Below, piece after piece: positions 14,404 to 21,475 of a stretch of 30,260 nucleotides of DNA; position 1 is the first letter of the stretch, and the number at the start of each line of letters is the position of its first letter. This stretch comes from VBAS01 sp035764525 (lineage in GTDB: Bacteria > Bacteroidota > Bacteroidia > Chitinophagales > Chitinophagaceae). The stretch covers positions 1-30,260 of the forward strand of contig DASTZB010000437.1 of NCBI GenBank assembly GCA_035764525.1, given 5' to 3'. A model generated the notes under the pieces. That model saw only the letters and a list, made by a program, of their open reading frames with translations. It did not search any database and was not told where the DNA came from. A program made the translations under genes and the position numbers.

Positions 14404-14967
14404 TTATATAGTGATTGGCAGGGCAACTTTTACTTGCTCCCATGCCATGATCAGTGAAATTCCGTTGGTAGCTTTTTCAAAATACATTGACATGCTTTCA
14501 GCTACATCATCTGTTTTTTGCACTGGCACATCTGTTCTTAGCACATCTTTTTTTGAATCATATTTAAAGGCACCCCATGTATCGGTATCCTTATTCAGTA
14601 TCATCGTCCAAATATTTTCGCTAACGATGGCATAAAGTGTATAACGGCCCTTAGAAACTTTTTTTCCGCCGATCTTTACATCTTTATAAAATTCAATTTC
14701 GGTAGCTTCATTGGCGCCAAGTCTCCACACATTTCCATATTCCACTAATTCACCAAAAATTTTTCTGCCTTGTTTTTGCGGACGGCTATAAAGTACCCTT
14801 GCAACCAGGGGCTCAGTCGCTTTATTTTGAATTTTAAGAATTGGATAATTGTTGGGATAATAACTTACATCCAGCGGTGACTTGTCAACTTCGGGAAGTT
14901 TAGAGGACTGTGAAAAAGAAAATGAGAAAGAAATAAGCAAACAAATAAGAATGGAAGTTTTGCGCAT
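14404..14967 (-). CDS. DUF2911 secreted protein (first of tandem pair)
   Basis: 187 aa with a cleavable signal peptide (MRKTSILICLLISFSFSFSQ) and no lipobox cysteine. The DUF2911 domain fills the mature protein: SPLDVSYYPNNYPILK, RVLYSRPQKQGRKIFGELV, WRLGANEATEIEF, KGRYTLYAIV, WTMILNKDTDTWGAF, VDVPVQKT-like TDVPVQKTDD, and a C-terminal AWEQVKVALPI. This copy is nearer the usual family sequence than the lipoprotein copy 7 bp downstream, whose DTDTWGAFKYD segment is altered to NLYSWGLEQN. Function unknown; probably a periplasmic or surface beta-rich domain. First gene of a two-gene unit, no clear promoter box found in the 106 bp upstream. Confidence 0.85.
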   Translation of the reverse strand: MRKTSILICLLISFSFSFSQSSKLPEVDKSPLDVSYYPNNYPILKIQNKATEPLVARVLYSRPQKQGRKIFGELVEYGNVWRLGANEATEIEFYKDVKIGGKKVSKGRYTLYAIVSENIWTMILNKDTDTWGAFKYDSKKDVLRTDVPVQKTDDVAESMSMYFEKATNGISLIMAWEQVKVALPITI

Positions 14968-15073
14968 AAATGAGGTTTAAAATGACAAAAATAACAGTTT
15001 CATAGTCTAAGACGAATTTATGGGCCGAATCGTTCTGTGTCTGACTGATTTTATTTTTTATTTGCGGTCAAGG

Positions 15074-15664
15074 CTAAGGGTCAAATTGTTTTAGAAAATT
15101 TACAGTCATTAATTTGAGTTCAGGAAAAAATAACTGATATAAATTCTTAAGCTTATCATAATGTTCATTGAACAGGAAATAGGCGGTATCGCTTTCTTCA
15201 AGGTATTTGGCCCTTCGTGCCACTCCTGCAAGACTTTTTTCAATTCCCGGCCGGTACCTGTAATTATACAGCCAATTGTGGAGCTTCATATAAGGATACA
15301 TCATATTGAATTTTTCGGGAAAATGATCTGTGAACCGATCGAGCATAGCATACGTATTAACGGTAAATGCTTTTAAACTTGCATCAGTAAACTCATTTTC
15401 ATCCAACGCAAGGAAATGATCATAGATCACATCCATCAAAGGGCCAGCATAAAGCCTGTATGCAGGCCGAAAGATCTCTTTTGCTTCTTTTGTTGCCGAA
15501 TGGGTATCGGTAAACCGATCTATTTCACGGTGTGCTGCAATTCCTTGTTGTACTTCTTCAGGATATTCATACTTTGTTTTTCCCTTTACAAAATCGCTGA
15601 TCATATTGCCCACTAATATACCCGGCTTGTTAAAAGAGAGATATGCATGAGCCAGATAATTCAT
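15074..15664 (-). CDS. Acyl carrier protein phosphodiesterase (AcpH-like)
   Basis: 196-aa soluble protein of the ACP phosphodiesterase family, all-alpha metal-dependent hydrolases that remove the 4'-phosphopantetheine arm from holo-ACP. It has the family opening MNYLAHAYLS, GNMISDFVKGK (19-29), GIAAHREIDRFTDTHS (42-57) and DVIYDHFLA (78-86), which carry the His/Asp ligands of an HD-like site. C-terminal GIEKSLAGVARRAKYL matches too. Length equals E. coli AcpH. In Bacteroidota the physiological role is not established, so the activity is by homology. A near-consensus -7 box TATCTTTA lies only 4 nt before the ATG, hinting at a leaderless mRNA. Monocistronic. Confidence 0.85.
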   Translation of the reverse strand: MNYLAHAYLSFNKPGILVGNMISDFVKGKTKYEYPEEVQQGIAAHREIDRFTDTHSATKEAKEIFRPAYRLYAGPLMDVIYDHFLALDENEFTDASLKAFTVNTYAMLDRFTDHFPEKFNMMYPYMKLHNWLYNYRYRPGIEKSLAGVARRAKYLEESDTAYFLFNEHYDKLKNLYQLFFPELKLMTVNFLKQFDP

Positions 15665-15987
15665 AGACTAAAGATAATACGAAAGAAAAATGCGGTTGTT
15701 ACAGGTTTCGACCGATTAGTTTCTGCTTTATCCATTTGTTATAAAAATTTTCACATTTCGACTTCCTGCCCGCATACATGATGAATGGGCATTAATATAG
15801 TCTGACGGCATTAGTGACTGATACGAGTTCACATTCATTTTTATTCTTTCACCTGCATTAACAATCATGTCCATCAATCACAATTGGCTTGTCATGGGGT
15901 GTAACCATTTATATCTTTGAAACGTCAAACTGATATAACTAAAAAAAATAAGTAAAAATTCATCTAAACCAATTAAACTTTTGAGAT
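15665..15987. other. Divergent intergenic region, 323 bp
   Basis: Between the ACP phosphodiesterase (minus) and PepSY-like paralogue 2 (plus). The left end carries the -7 box of the phosphodiesterase (15669-15676). The right part carries the AATCACAATT box (15876-15885) and promoter of paralogue 2. The middle, about 15680-15870, shows no gene, repeat or strong hairpin. Confidence 0.6.
15876..15919 (+). promoter_or_regulatory. Promoter and upstream box of PepSY-like paralogue 2
   Basis: Upstream box AATCACAATT (15876-15885), then TTG (15889-15891), 20 nt, and a perfect TAnnTTTG box TATCTTTG (15912-15919). The box-TTG gap is 3 nt, exactly as in paralogue 3. The predicted leader is about 60 nt. 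Confidence 0.65.
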
Positions 15988-16428
15988 ATGAAAAAGATAG
16001 TATTCGTAATGGGCTTTTTAATGATAATGTCGGTTAGCTGGGCGTACCCGAGTGAAAAAGTGTCCCAGAAGGTGCTGACATCTTTTAAAACTGAATTTAC
16101 AACAGCCCAAGATGTAGACTGGGAAACAGGTAGCAATTATTTCAGAGCCGCATTTACAATGAATGAGCAGAGAATATTTGCTTATTATAACGTAGATGGG
16201 CAATTACTGAGCATCGCAAGATATATCAGCTCAATTCAATTACCCGTTAATCTCTATGCTGATCTGAAAAATGATTATAGCAAATATTGGATCAGCGATC
16301 TGTTTGAAGTAAGCAATAGCGAAGGCCTTCATTATTATGTAACACTTGAAACAGCAGATACAAAATTGGTGATGCATTCAAGTAATGGTGGAAGCTGGAG
16401 TACATATAGTAAGAATAAAAAGATCTGA
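15988..16428 (+). CDS. Secreted PepSY-like (DUF2874-type) protein, paralogue 2
   Basis: 146 aa with signal peptide MKKIVFVMGFLMIMSVSWA (cleavage after about residue 19). The mature protein follows the same plan as the copies at 11158 and 16692: VLTSFKTEFTTAQDVDWE, an NYFRAAFTMN strand, AYYNVDGQLLSIARYISS, LPVNLYADLKNDYS and a C-terminal strand pair. The C-terminal part is the most diverged of the three and ends in SKNKKI. It has its own strong promoter and a hairpin terminator 35 bp after the stop. Exported, probably periplasmic; function unknown. It lies head-to-tail with paralogue 3, 263 bp apart, as expected from a duplication that carried its promoter along. Confidence 0.75.
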   Translation: MKKIVFVMGFLMIMSVSWAYPSEKVSQKVLTSFKTEFTTAQDVDWETGSNYFRAAFTMNEQRIFAYYNVDGQLLSIARYISSIQLPVNLYADLKNDYSKYWISDLFEVSNSEGLHYYVTLETADTKLVMHSSNGGSWSTYSKNKKI

Positions 16429-16461
16429 GAAGCAAGTTAGTTTTGGTGTGTGGTAAATTAA

Positions 16462-16495
16462 GGGCTCCGCCTTATGGCGGAGCTTCTTATTTTAG
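16462..16495 (+). terminator. Intrinsic terminator of paralogue 2
   Basis: Perfect 8-bp stem GCTCCGCC (16464-16471) and GGCGGAGC (16476-16483), TTAT loop, extended by two G:T pairs, followed by a T-rich stretch TTCTTATTTTA. Confidence 0.75.
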
Positions 16496-16577
16496 GTGAA
16501 TATGAATGTTGTATTATATAATTGTTATTCATTATAAATAGCTGCGGACGTTAATCTCTTTAACACATGCACCCATT

Positions 16578-16621
16578 AATCACAATTCAGTTGACTTCAG
16601 TTGTTTGTTCAGTTACTTTCG
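16578..16621 (+). promoter_or_regulatory. Promoter and upstream box of PepSY-like paralogue 3
   Basis: AATCACAATT (16578-16587), TTG (16591-16593), 20 nt, TACTTTCG (16614-16621, one mismatch to TAnnTTTG). Layout and spacing are identical to paralogue 2, and the box ends 104 bp from the ATG versus 102 bp there. Confidence 0.6.
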
Positions 16622-16691
16622 CTATACGTCGCACAAATTACTCAGCCTGTTAAGAAATTCGAAAAAACCGTAGACCATTAAACCTTTGATT

Positions 16692-17132
16692 ATGAAAAAG
16701 ACATTTGTGACGCTGTTGGCATTATTAACAATTGGTATAACAGTTTCGATAGCGGATCCCAGAAACGACATTGATCCTAAAATCTTATCTGCTTTTCAAA
16801 AAGAATTTTCATTTGTAAAAAATGCGAGGTGGCAGGAAGAAGGGACCTTGGTACGTGTAAATTTTTTATTGAATGACCAGGGAATTACAGCCTGGTATAA
16901 TTCGGTTGCAGAATTAGTGGCCACGGCAAGGAATATTCTTTATAACCAATTGCCGATCTCAGTTATACGATCATTTGATAAACAGTATGCAGGCGCAGAA
17001 ATCTTCGCGATCACCGAGCTCAATCGTAATGATGAGACATGGTACCAGATCCAGGTAAACAAAAAAGATAAAAAATATTTATTAAAAGCAAGCCCATCTG
17101 GAAATATAATAATGTTGAAAAAAATTAAATAA
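16692..17132 (+). CDS. Secreted PepSY-like (DUF2874-type) protein, paralogue 3
   Basis: 146 aa from the ATG at 16692 (MKKTFVTLLALLTIGITVSIA); the frame extends to a TTG six bases earlier, which is not needed. Signal peptide cleaved near residue 21, then the shared plan: ILSAFQKEFSFVKNARWQE, VRVNFLLNDQ, AWYNSVAELVATARNI, LPISVIRSFDKQYAG, IFAITELNRNDETWYQIQV. The IFAITEL and ETWYQI blocks are closest to paralogue 1 (VFGVTEL, TTWYII). Exported, function unknown. Own promoter, own terminator, so expressed separately from paralogue 2 but probably under the same control. Confidence 0.75.
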   Translation: MKKTFVTLLALLTIGITVSIADPRNDIDPKILSAFQKEFSFVKNARWQEEGTLVRVNFLLNDQGITAWYNSVAELVATARNILYNQLPISVIRSFDKQYAGAEIFAITELNRNDETWYQIQVNKKDKKYLLKASPSGNIIMLKKIK

Positions 17133-17161
17133 ACGCAGTTCTTTAATGAGCATGTGGTGTA

Positions 17162-17193
17162 CCTCTTGCCTGAAGCGAGAGGTTTTTTATTTT
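17162..17193 (+). terminator. Intrinsic terminator of paralogue 3
   Basis: Stem CCTCTTGC (17162-17169) with GCGAGAGG (17175-17182), one T:G wobble, loop of 5, then TTTTTTATTTT. Confidence 0.8.
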
Positions 17194-17217
17194 TAAACCA
17201 TATTTATTTAAAAAATT

Positions 17218-17225
17218 TATTTTTG
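17218..17225 (+). promoter_or_regulatory. -7 promoter box of the DHS-like gene
   Basis: TATTTTTG matches TAnnTTTG exactly and is followed by CGGCC, as at the 7500 promoter. The upstream -33 region is only T-rich. Predicted leader about 55 nt. Confidence 0.4.
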
Positions 17226-17286
17226 CGGCCTTCCCGCACTGTCTCACCCTATTGTGATCTGAAGGCGGATTTTTAAAAATCATAAA

Positions 17287-18261
17287 ATGAGTAAAGGTCC
17301 CGTTTCACAATTCATTCAACATCATTATCGTCATTTTAATGCAGCCGCTTTAGTGGATGCTGCAAAAGGTTATGAGCAACATTTATCAGAAGGTGGCAAA
17401 ATGATGGTAACACTTGCCGGTGCTATGAGTACGGCTGAACTGGGAATTTCATTGGCTGAAATGATCAGGCAGGATAAAATACATATCATTTCCTGTACGG
17501 GCGCCAACCTGGAGGAAGACATCATGAATCTTGTAGCACATAGCCATTACAAACGAGTCCCTAATTATCGTGACCTCACACCGCAGGATGAATGGGATCT
17601 TTTGGAGAATCACTATAACCGCGTTACCGACACATGTATACCAGAAGAAGAAGCATTCCGCCGTATACAACAACACATTCATAAACTTTGGAAAGATGCA
17701 GATGACAAAGGAGAAAGATATTTTCCACATGAGTTTATGTATAAAATGTTACTCAGCGGAGTATTGAAGGAGCATTATGAAATTGACCTGAAGGATAGCT
17801 GGATGATGGCCGCAGCAGAAAAAAATCTTCCGATCGTTGTTGGCGGATGGGAAGATAGTACGATGGGTAATATTTTTGCATCCTATGTTATAAAAAACCA
17901 GATGAAAGCTACCACCATAAAAAGTGGGATTGAATACATGGTATGGCTGGCAGATTGGTACAGGCATAACAGCGGTGGCAAAGGGGTTGGATTCTTTCAA
18001 ATTGGTGGGGGCATTGCCGGCGATTTTCCAATTTGTGTTGTGCCCATGATGTACCAGGATCTCGAATGGCATGATGTTCCTTTCTGGAGTTATTTCTGCC
18101 AGGTAAGTGATTCTACAACCTCGTTCGGTTCTTATTCCGGCGCTGTACCAAATGAAAAAATTACCTGGGGTAAGCTAGGGATCGATACGCCAAAATTCAT
18201 TGTTGAAAGTGATGCAACAATTGTAGCGCCGTTGATATTTGCTTATTTGTTGGGATGGTAA
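17287..18261 (+). CDS. Deoxyhypusine synthase-like enzyme
   Basis: 324-aa cytosolic NAD-dependent enzyme homologous to deoxyhypusine synthase (DHS). In eukaryotes and archaea DHS moves the aminobutyl group of spermidine to a lysine of eIF5A/aIF5A. The fold is well covered: LAGAMSTAELGISLAEMI (43-60), ISCTGANLEEDIM (68-80), the internal DSTMGN and GGKGVGFFQIGGGIAGD segments, and ITWGKLGIDTP where K296 aligns with the catalytic Lys329 of human DHS (SWGK motif). Bacteria have no eIF5A, so the acceptor must differ; a polyamine such as in homospermidine formation is the obvious candidate, by inference. The gene stands alone between two terminators, with no speA/speE-like neighbour. The start at 17287 (MSKGPVSQFI) is the family's. 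Confidence 0.85.
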   Translation: MSKGPVSQFIQHHYRHFNAAALVDAAKGYEQHLSEGGKMMVTLAGAMSTAELGISLAEMIRQDKIHIISCTGANLEEDIMNLVAHSHYKRVPNYRDLTPQDEWDLLENHYNRVTDTCIPEEEAFRRIQQHIHKLWKDADDKGERYFPHEFMYKMLLSGVLKEHYEIDLKDSWMMAAAEKNLPIVVGGWEDSTMGNIFASYVIKNQMKATTIKSGIEYMVWLADWYRHNSGGKGVGFFQIGGGIAGDFPICVVPMMYQDLEWHDVPFWSYFCQVSDSTTSFGSYSGAVPNEKITWGKLGIDTPKFIVESDATIVAPLIFAYLLGW

Positions 18262-18304
18262 TAGAAATTTGTAGATGATAATTATGTGACAAGCTTTCGA
18301 ATTA

Positions 18305-18345
18305 CTATTTGACTTCTGCTGTTTCCAATTTGCTGCTTCACCACG
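18305..18345 (+). repeat. Diverged third copy of the dispersed repeat
   Basis: CTATTTGACTTC (18305-18316) equals the head of copy 1 (1804-1815); after that similarity fades apart from TG and later CACTTGTA. Downstream of the DHS-like gene. Confidence 0.35.
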
Positions 18346-18385
18346 CAAATTGCTCACTTGTAATCCAACAATTCTATTCAGCAAT

Positions 18386-18414
18386 AAAAAAACCCCGGAT
18401 TCATTCGGGGTTTT
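18386..18414. terminator. Bidirectional intrinsic terminator
   Basis: AAAACCCCG (18389-18397) pairs with CGGGGTTTT (18406-18414), 8-nt loop, with an A-run on the left and T-run on the right. It ends both the DHS-like gene and the decayed minus-strand gene. Confidence 0.75.
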
Positions 18415-18435
18415 CATTTATAAAGAAGGTAAGGG

Positions 18436-18683
18436 TTAGCGTCTGCGATCCAAACGATCTCCATGACGATCTCTTTTGTTTCACGGCGATAACGGACCTC
18501 CTCATTGCTGTCACGAACGTCCTCACGACCATCTCTTAAACCACGTTTATCTTTACTGTCAATTACATCTTCTCGTCTATCGCGAACATTTTCTCTGCGA
18601 TCAATTTTGTTTTCAGTATGGTCGGCATGTTGATTACTTTGTGCTAATGCAATAACGAGTAAATAGACCGGGCGGTTGCCCAA
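18436..18683 (-). pseudogene. Decayed Arg/Asp-rich secreted protein gene
   Basis: The minus strand encodes an Arg/Asp/Glu repeat: ENKIDRRENVRDRREDVID, KDKRGLRDGREDVRDSNEE, then RRETK. Intact relatives in Bacteroidota are small secreted proteins with a signal peptide and DRRE(D/N)VRD repeats. Two defects are visible. First, only the end of a signal peptide survives (YLLVIALAQSNQ), with a TAA just upstream in that frame and no good start, the sequence running into the terminator of the neighbour. Second, at the A4 run (18474-18477) one added base would continue the repeat as RDRHGDRLDRRR and stop at 18436, whereas the uncorrected frame runs to 18414 with the unrelated tail IVMEIVWIADANPYLLYK. 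Either a pseudogene or, for the second defect, a sequencing indel. Its own terminator follows. Confidence 0.6.
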
Positions 18684-18692
18684 GGTTTAATG

Positions 18693-18725
18693 AAATAAAA
18701 AACCCTCTCGCCAAAGGCGGGAGGG
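18693..18725 (-). terminator. Intrinsic terminator of the 18750-19181 gene
   Basis: CCCTCTCGCC (18703-18712) and GGCGGGAGGG (18716-18725) form a 10-bp stem with one wobble and an AAA loop. On the minus strand TTTTTTATTT follows. Confidence 0.8.
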
Positions 18726-18749
18726 TAAAATATTTTCAGAGCAAAAAGG

Positions 18750-19181
18750 TCAGGAGAAATGCAATTCTTTTCTTATTATTTCCGCTTCTCTTGAAGAATG
18801 AAAACACCAAACAAGCAATGAAACAATAAATAGTTTATGAATGGAAGTTTCAATGACAAGCTCACTGATATTAAATATTTCAACTCCCCAAAAACCAACA
18901 CAAATAAAAAGTGCTGAAACGAGAGATAAGAATGGTTGTTTATTACTATAAAAGGATAAAAGAACCATTAAGGCAGAAAGCCCAAGATAAACAAGGAAAT
19001 TGTTGGTAGTAAATGAGGTTTCGGGCATCCTCAGAAGAACAACTGCACCTGCAACAAAAGCAACAGCGCTGATCAATAAAATATTTCTGGTTTTGCGAAG
19101 TCGTTTGTTAAGTTGAATTGTTTCCTGAATCCGGTACATTTCGGAATAATCAATGTGATTATTAGTTGTGTTGATCTGCAT
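18750..19181 (-). CDS. Small unknown membrane protein
   Basis: 143 aa without recognised family. A hydrophilic N-terminus (MQINTTNNHIDYSEMYRIQ, a short helix with LNKRLRKTRN) is followed by about four membrane helices: roughly 34-50, 61-78, 84-100 and 113-130, with TTNNFLVYLG and YSNKQ in the loops, and a short charged end (SSREAEIIRKELHFS). The positive LNKRLRKTR stretch before helix 1 suggests a cytosolic N-terminus. No catalytic or binding motif is seen. Expressed alone, with a strong terminator. Real gene likely because of its length, codon use and signals, function unknown. Confidence 0.65.
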   Translation of the reverse strand: MQINTTNNHIDYSEMYRIQETIQLNKRLRKTRNILLISAVAFVAGAVVLLRMPETSFTTNNFLVYLGLSALMVLLSFYSNKQPFLSLVSALFICVGFWGVEIFNISELVIETSIHKLFIVSLLVWCFHSSREAEIIRKELHFS

Positions 19182-19284
19182 AAGGGTAGGGTTTTTATTA
19201 GAGTGATTTATGAGATTTTCCTAGATAATTTCGAACACTAAATAAGTAAATAATTTTCTCTTTTTCTAAGTAAATCTACTAATT

Positions 19285-20826
19285 CTAAAAGGCACTTTGC
19301 AGTGGCATATCTCTTTTTAACATCTGTTCCCGGTTTGCCATCTCCAAGGCCGTATAAAAAACCAGTTTTGCCCTTTTTTCCATCAAAGCATAATTTATTT
19401 TATCGGGAGTATCCGTAGGTCTGTGATAATCCGGGTGAACACCATTGAAATAAAAAATTATAGGGACTCCTTTTTCGGCAAAATTGTAATGATCGCTTCG
19501 ATAATAAAAGCGATTTGGGTCTTTTGGATCATTATATTTTCTGTCAAGCTTAAGCTTCGTATAATTACCATTTATAGCTTCTGTAATAGGAGTAAGATCT
19601 GAACTCAATTTGTTGTCACCGATCACATACACGTAGTTTGTCGAATCTTTATCTTTCATGTAATCATTCCCTATACGGCCGATCATATCAATATTCAGAT
19701 CAACTGTAGTTTTTTCCAAAGGATAGACCGGGTGATTTGCATAATAAGCAGAACCCCATAACCCATGCTCTTCACCACTCACTGTCATAAATACCATGCT
19801 GCGACGAGGACCATTACCTTCTGCTTTTGCTTTGGCAAATGCTTCAGCTAATTCAAGAACACTTACAGTACCACTGCCGTCATCATCAGCGCCGTAATAA
19901 ATAACAGTATCTCTTTTACCCACATGATCATAATGTGCAGTAATAAGCACATATTCATCTTTCTTATCGGTTCCTTCAAGCAAACCTATTACATTGCTTA
20001 CCTGAGTTTTTATTATTGTTTTTTTAAAAGCAAGATCAATAGTTGCTTTGTAAGTTTTTCCAGGTAATGAATTAGCAGTCATTTTCTCAAACACTCCTTT
20101 CCCATCTTCACCCATAATTTCTGTAGCTACTTTTTCAGAAATATAAAATAACTGCGGATTGAAATTAGCTTTATAGCCATTCAAACTCCAGCCAGCTCCC
20201 CGATTATTAGCAGGTCTGGTGGATGTACCAAAAGATTTTGAAACCAGCAGTACTGCAACTGCTCCTTTCTTTGATGCACTTTGCAATTTTCCAAATGTCT
20301 GACCAGGGCTCATACCTCCTGTTTGTGCAGATTTATAATCAGCCGGTGTTCCTTCTATAATTAGAACTGCTTTGCCATGAACATCAAGATCTTTATAACT
20401 ATCCATTTTATCATCTACAATTCCATAACCAGCAAACACAACTTCTGAAAAAGGAAGTTCAGATGAATAATTACCATTGTTATTTAGATAGTCGTTTGTC
20501 AATTCAAAAGATTTTCCATTTACACTAAGGGATGAAGAAACTACAGAATCTTTATAAAGCGGATAAGTCAGACGATAGCTATCACCATTTCCTGGTTTCA
20601 AACCGATCGTTTTAAAATGTTGTTCGATATAATTAGCTGCTTTTTCCAAACCGGGAGAAGGAGTGTCTCTTCCTTCATTTTCAGCACTGGCAACTGTGTA
20701 AAGATGTTTTTTAAGATCGGCAGCAGTGATAGAATTTCCGATCTTCTCCATTGTTTTATTTTTCTTTTGCGCAGTAACCACAAGAAGTGGAAGCAAAGCA
20801 ATCAATAGTAGCGTAGTTTTTTTCAT
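19285..20826 (-). CDS. Exported M28-family zinc peptidase
   Basis: 513 aa from ATG 20826 (MKKTTLLLIALLPLLVVTAQ); the frame continues 30 nt upstream, but the MKK start gives the proper signal peptide. Domain order: short propeptide-like region, PA (protease-associated) insert around 110-250, then the M28 peptidase domain. Two-zinc site: H298 and D300 in TAHYDHVG, D in YGADDDGSG, E-E in VSGEEHGLWG, D in NIDMIGR, and the last His in GVHPDYHRPTDTPDKI. M28 enzymes of this type are aminopeptidases or carboxypeptidases acting on peptides in the periplasm or outside the cell. Its stop lies downstream of rpiB on the same strand with a 130-bp gap holding its own promoter-like box. Confidence 0.9.
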   Translation of the reverse strand: MKKTTLLLIALLPLLVVTAQKKNKTMEKIGNSITAADLKKHLYTVASAENEGRDTPSPGLEKAANYIEQHFKTIGLKPGNGDSYRLTYPLYKDSVVSSSLSVNGKSFELTNDYLNNNGNYSSELPFSEVVFAGYGIVDDKMDSYKDLDVHGKAVLIIEGTPADYKSAQTGGMSPGQTFGKLQSASKKGAVAVLLVSKSFGTSTRPANNRGAGWSLNGYKANFNPQLFYISEKVATEIMGEDGKGVFEKMTANSLPGKTYKATIDLAFKKTIIKTQVSNVIGLLEGTDKKDEYVLITAHYDHVGKRDTVIYYGADDDGSGTVSVLELAEAFAKAKAEGNGPRRSMVFMTVSGEEHGLWGSAYYANHPVYPLEKTTVDLNIDMIGRIGNDYMKDKDSTNYVYVIGDNKLSSDLTPITEAINGNYTKLKLDRKYNDPKDPNRFYYRSDHYNFAEKGVPIIFYFNGVHPDYHRPTDTPDKINYALMEKRAKLVFYTALEMANREQMLKRDMPLQSAF

Positions 20827-20845
20827 GTGAATTTTGTAAATTTTT

Positions 20846-20904
20846 ATTTGAGCCAACTGCTCGGATTATATAAAAAGATTCCAGCAGGCTCAAATATAAG
20901 CCTG
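20846..20904 (-). promoter_or_regulatory. Promoter-like box inside two overlapping inverted repeats upstream of the M28 gene
   Basis: Minus-strand TATATTTG (20891-20898) is a perfect TAnnTTTG box. It lies in the loop of a hairpin CAGGCT/AGCCTG (20885-20890, 20899-20904). The partly overlapping segment 20887-20895 (GGCTCAAAT) also has a perfect 9-bp inverted partner at 20846-20854. Confidence 0.4.
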
Positions 20905-20956
20905 ATAGTTTTTAAAGAAACCTTAAATGGATGAAAGGTATCCGATACCCATCGGA

Positions 20957-21415
20957 TCAGCAACCTTCAGCAATTTTTTCAACCCTGCGCAGATGACGGC
21001 CACCTTCAAAAGGAGTGTTTATAAAGAGTTGTACCATTTTTTCCGCATCTCCTTCACGTACAAAACGTGCAGGGATACAGAGAATATTTGCATCATTATG
21101 TTCTCTTGCCAGTTTAGCCAGTTCTTCGCCCCAGCAGATGGCAGCACGAATTCCTTTATGTTTATTTGCAGTAATAGCAACACCATTAGCGCTGCCGCAA
21201 AGAAGTATTCCAAACGACGCTTCTCCTTTTTCAACTGCATCAGCTACGGGATGGGCAAAATCGGGGTAATCAACAGAATCTTTAGAGTGAGTACCAAAAT
21301 CGTGATAAGTAAGGTCTTTGGCTTCCAGGAGCGAGATCAACTCCTCTTTAAAATCATATCCTGCATGATCACTGCCGATGGCAACCGGTTTGCTCAGATC
21401 AAATGATGAAGACAT
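20957..21415 (-). CDS. rpiB: Ribose-5-phosphate isomerase B
   Basis: 152-aa cytosolic enzyme that interconverts ribulose-5-phosphate and ribose-5-phosphate in the pentose phosphate pathway. RpiB/LacAB fold with IGSDHAGYDFK (13-23), DFGTHS and VDYPDFAHPVA, the catalytic Cys73 in GILLCGSANGVAITANK (the usual form is CGxGxG; here CGSANG) and the conserved REHNDANIL block with H106. Slightly longer than typical, with a short C-terminal tail. The 5' region holds a perfect -7 box (TAACTTTG at 21455-21462, minus strand) and a run of AATTA words. tatC lies 60 bp upstream on the same strand, so read-through is possible. Confidence 0.93.
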   Translation of the reverse strand: MSSSFDLSKPVAIGSDHAGYDFKEELISLLEAKDLTYHDFGTHSKDSVDYPDFAHPVADAVEKGEASFGILLCGSANGVAITANKHKGIRAAICWGEELAKLAREHNDANILCIPARFVREGDAEKMVQLFINTPFEGGRHLRRVEKIAEGC

Positions 21416-21454
21416 AAAAAATAATTAATAATTAGCAATTAAAAATTATCAAAG

Positions 21455-21462
21455 CAAAGTTA
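21455..21462 (-). promoter_or_regulatory. -7 promoter box of rpiB
   Basis: Minus-strand TAACTTTG, exact TAnnTTTG, 39 bp before the ATG. No convincing TTG at the usual distance. Confidence 0.4.
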
Positions 21463-21475
21463 GGCTAATGCTTTA

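Noticed and set aside
15677..15870. Possible small gene or RNA between the ACP phosphodiesterase and paralogue 2
   Set aside because: No open frame with a start, no stable hairpin and no terminator seen.
16622..16640. CGTCGCAC word near paralogue 3 promoter, similar to the dispersed repeat core
   Set aside because: Only eight bases match and the flanks do not, so it is probably chance.
20940..20957. ATCCGAT/ATCGGAT hairpin directly after rpiB
   Set aside because: Only 7 bp and no T-run on the minus strand; recorded as weak and not called a terminator.
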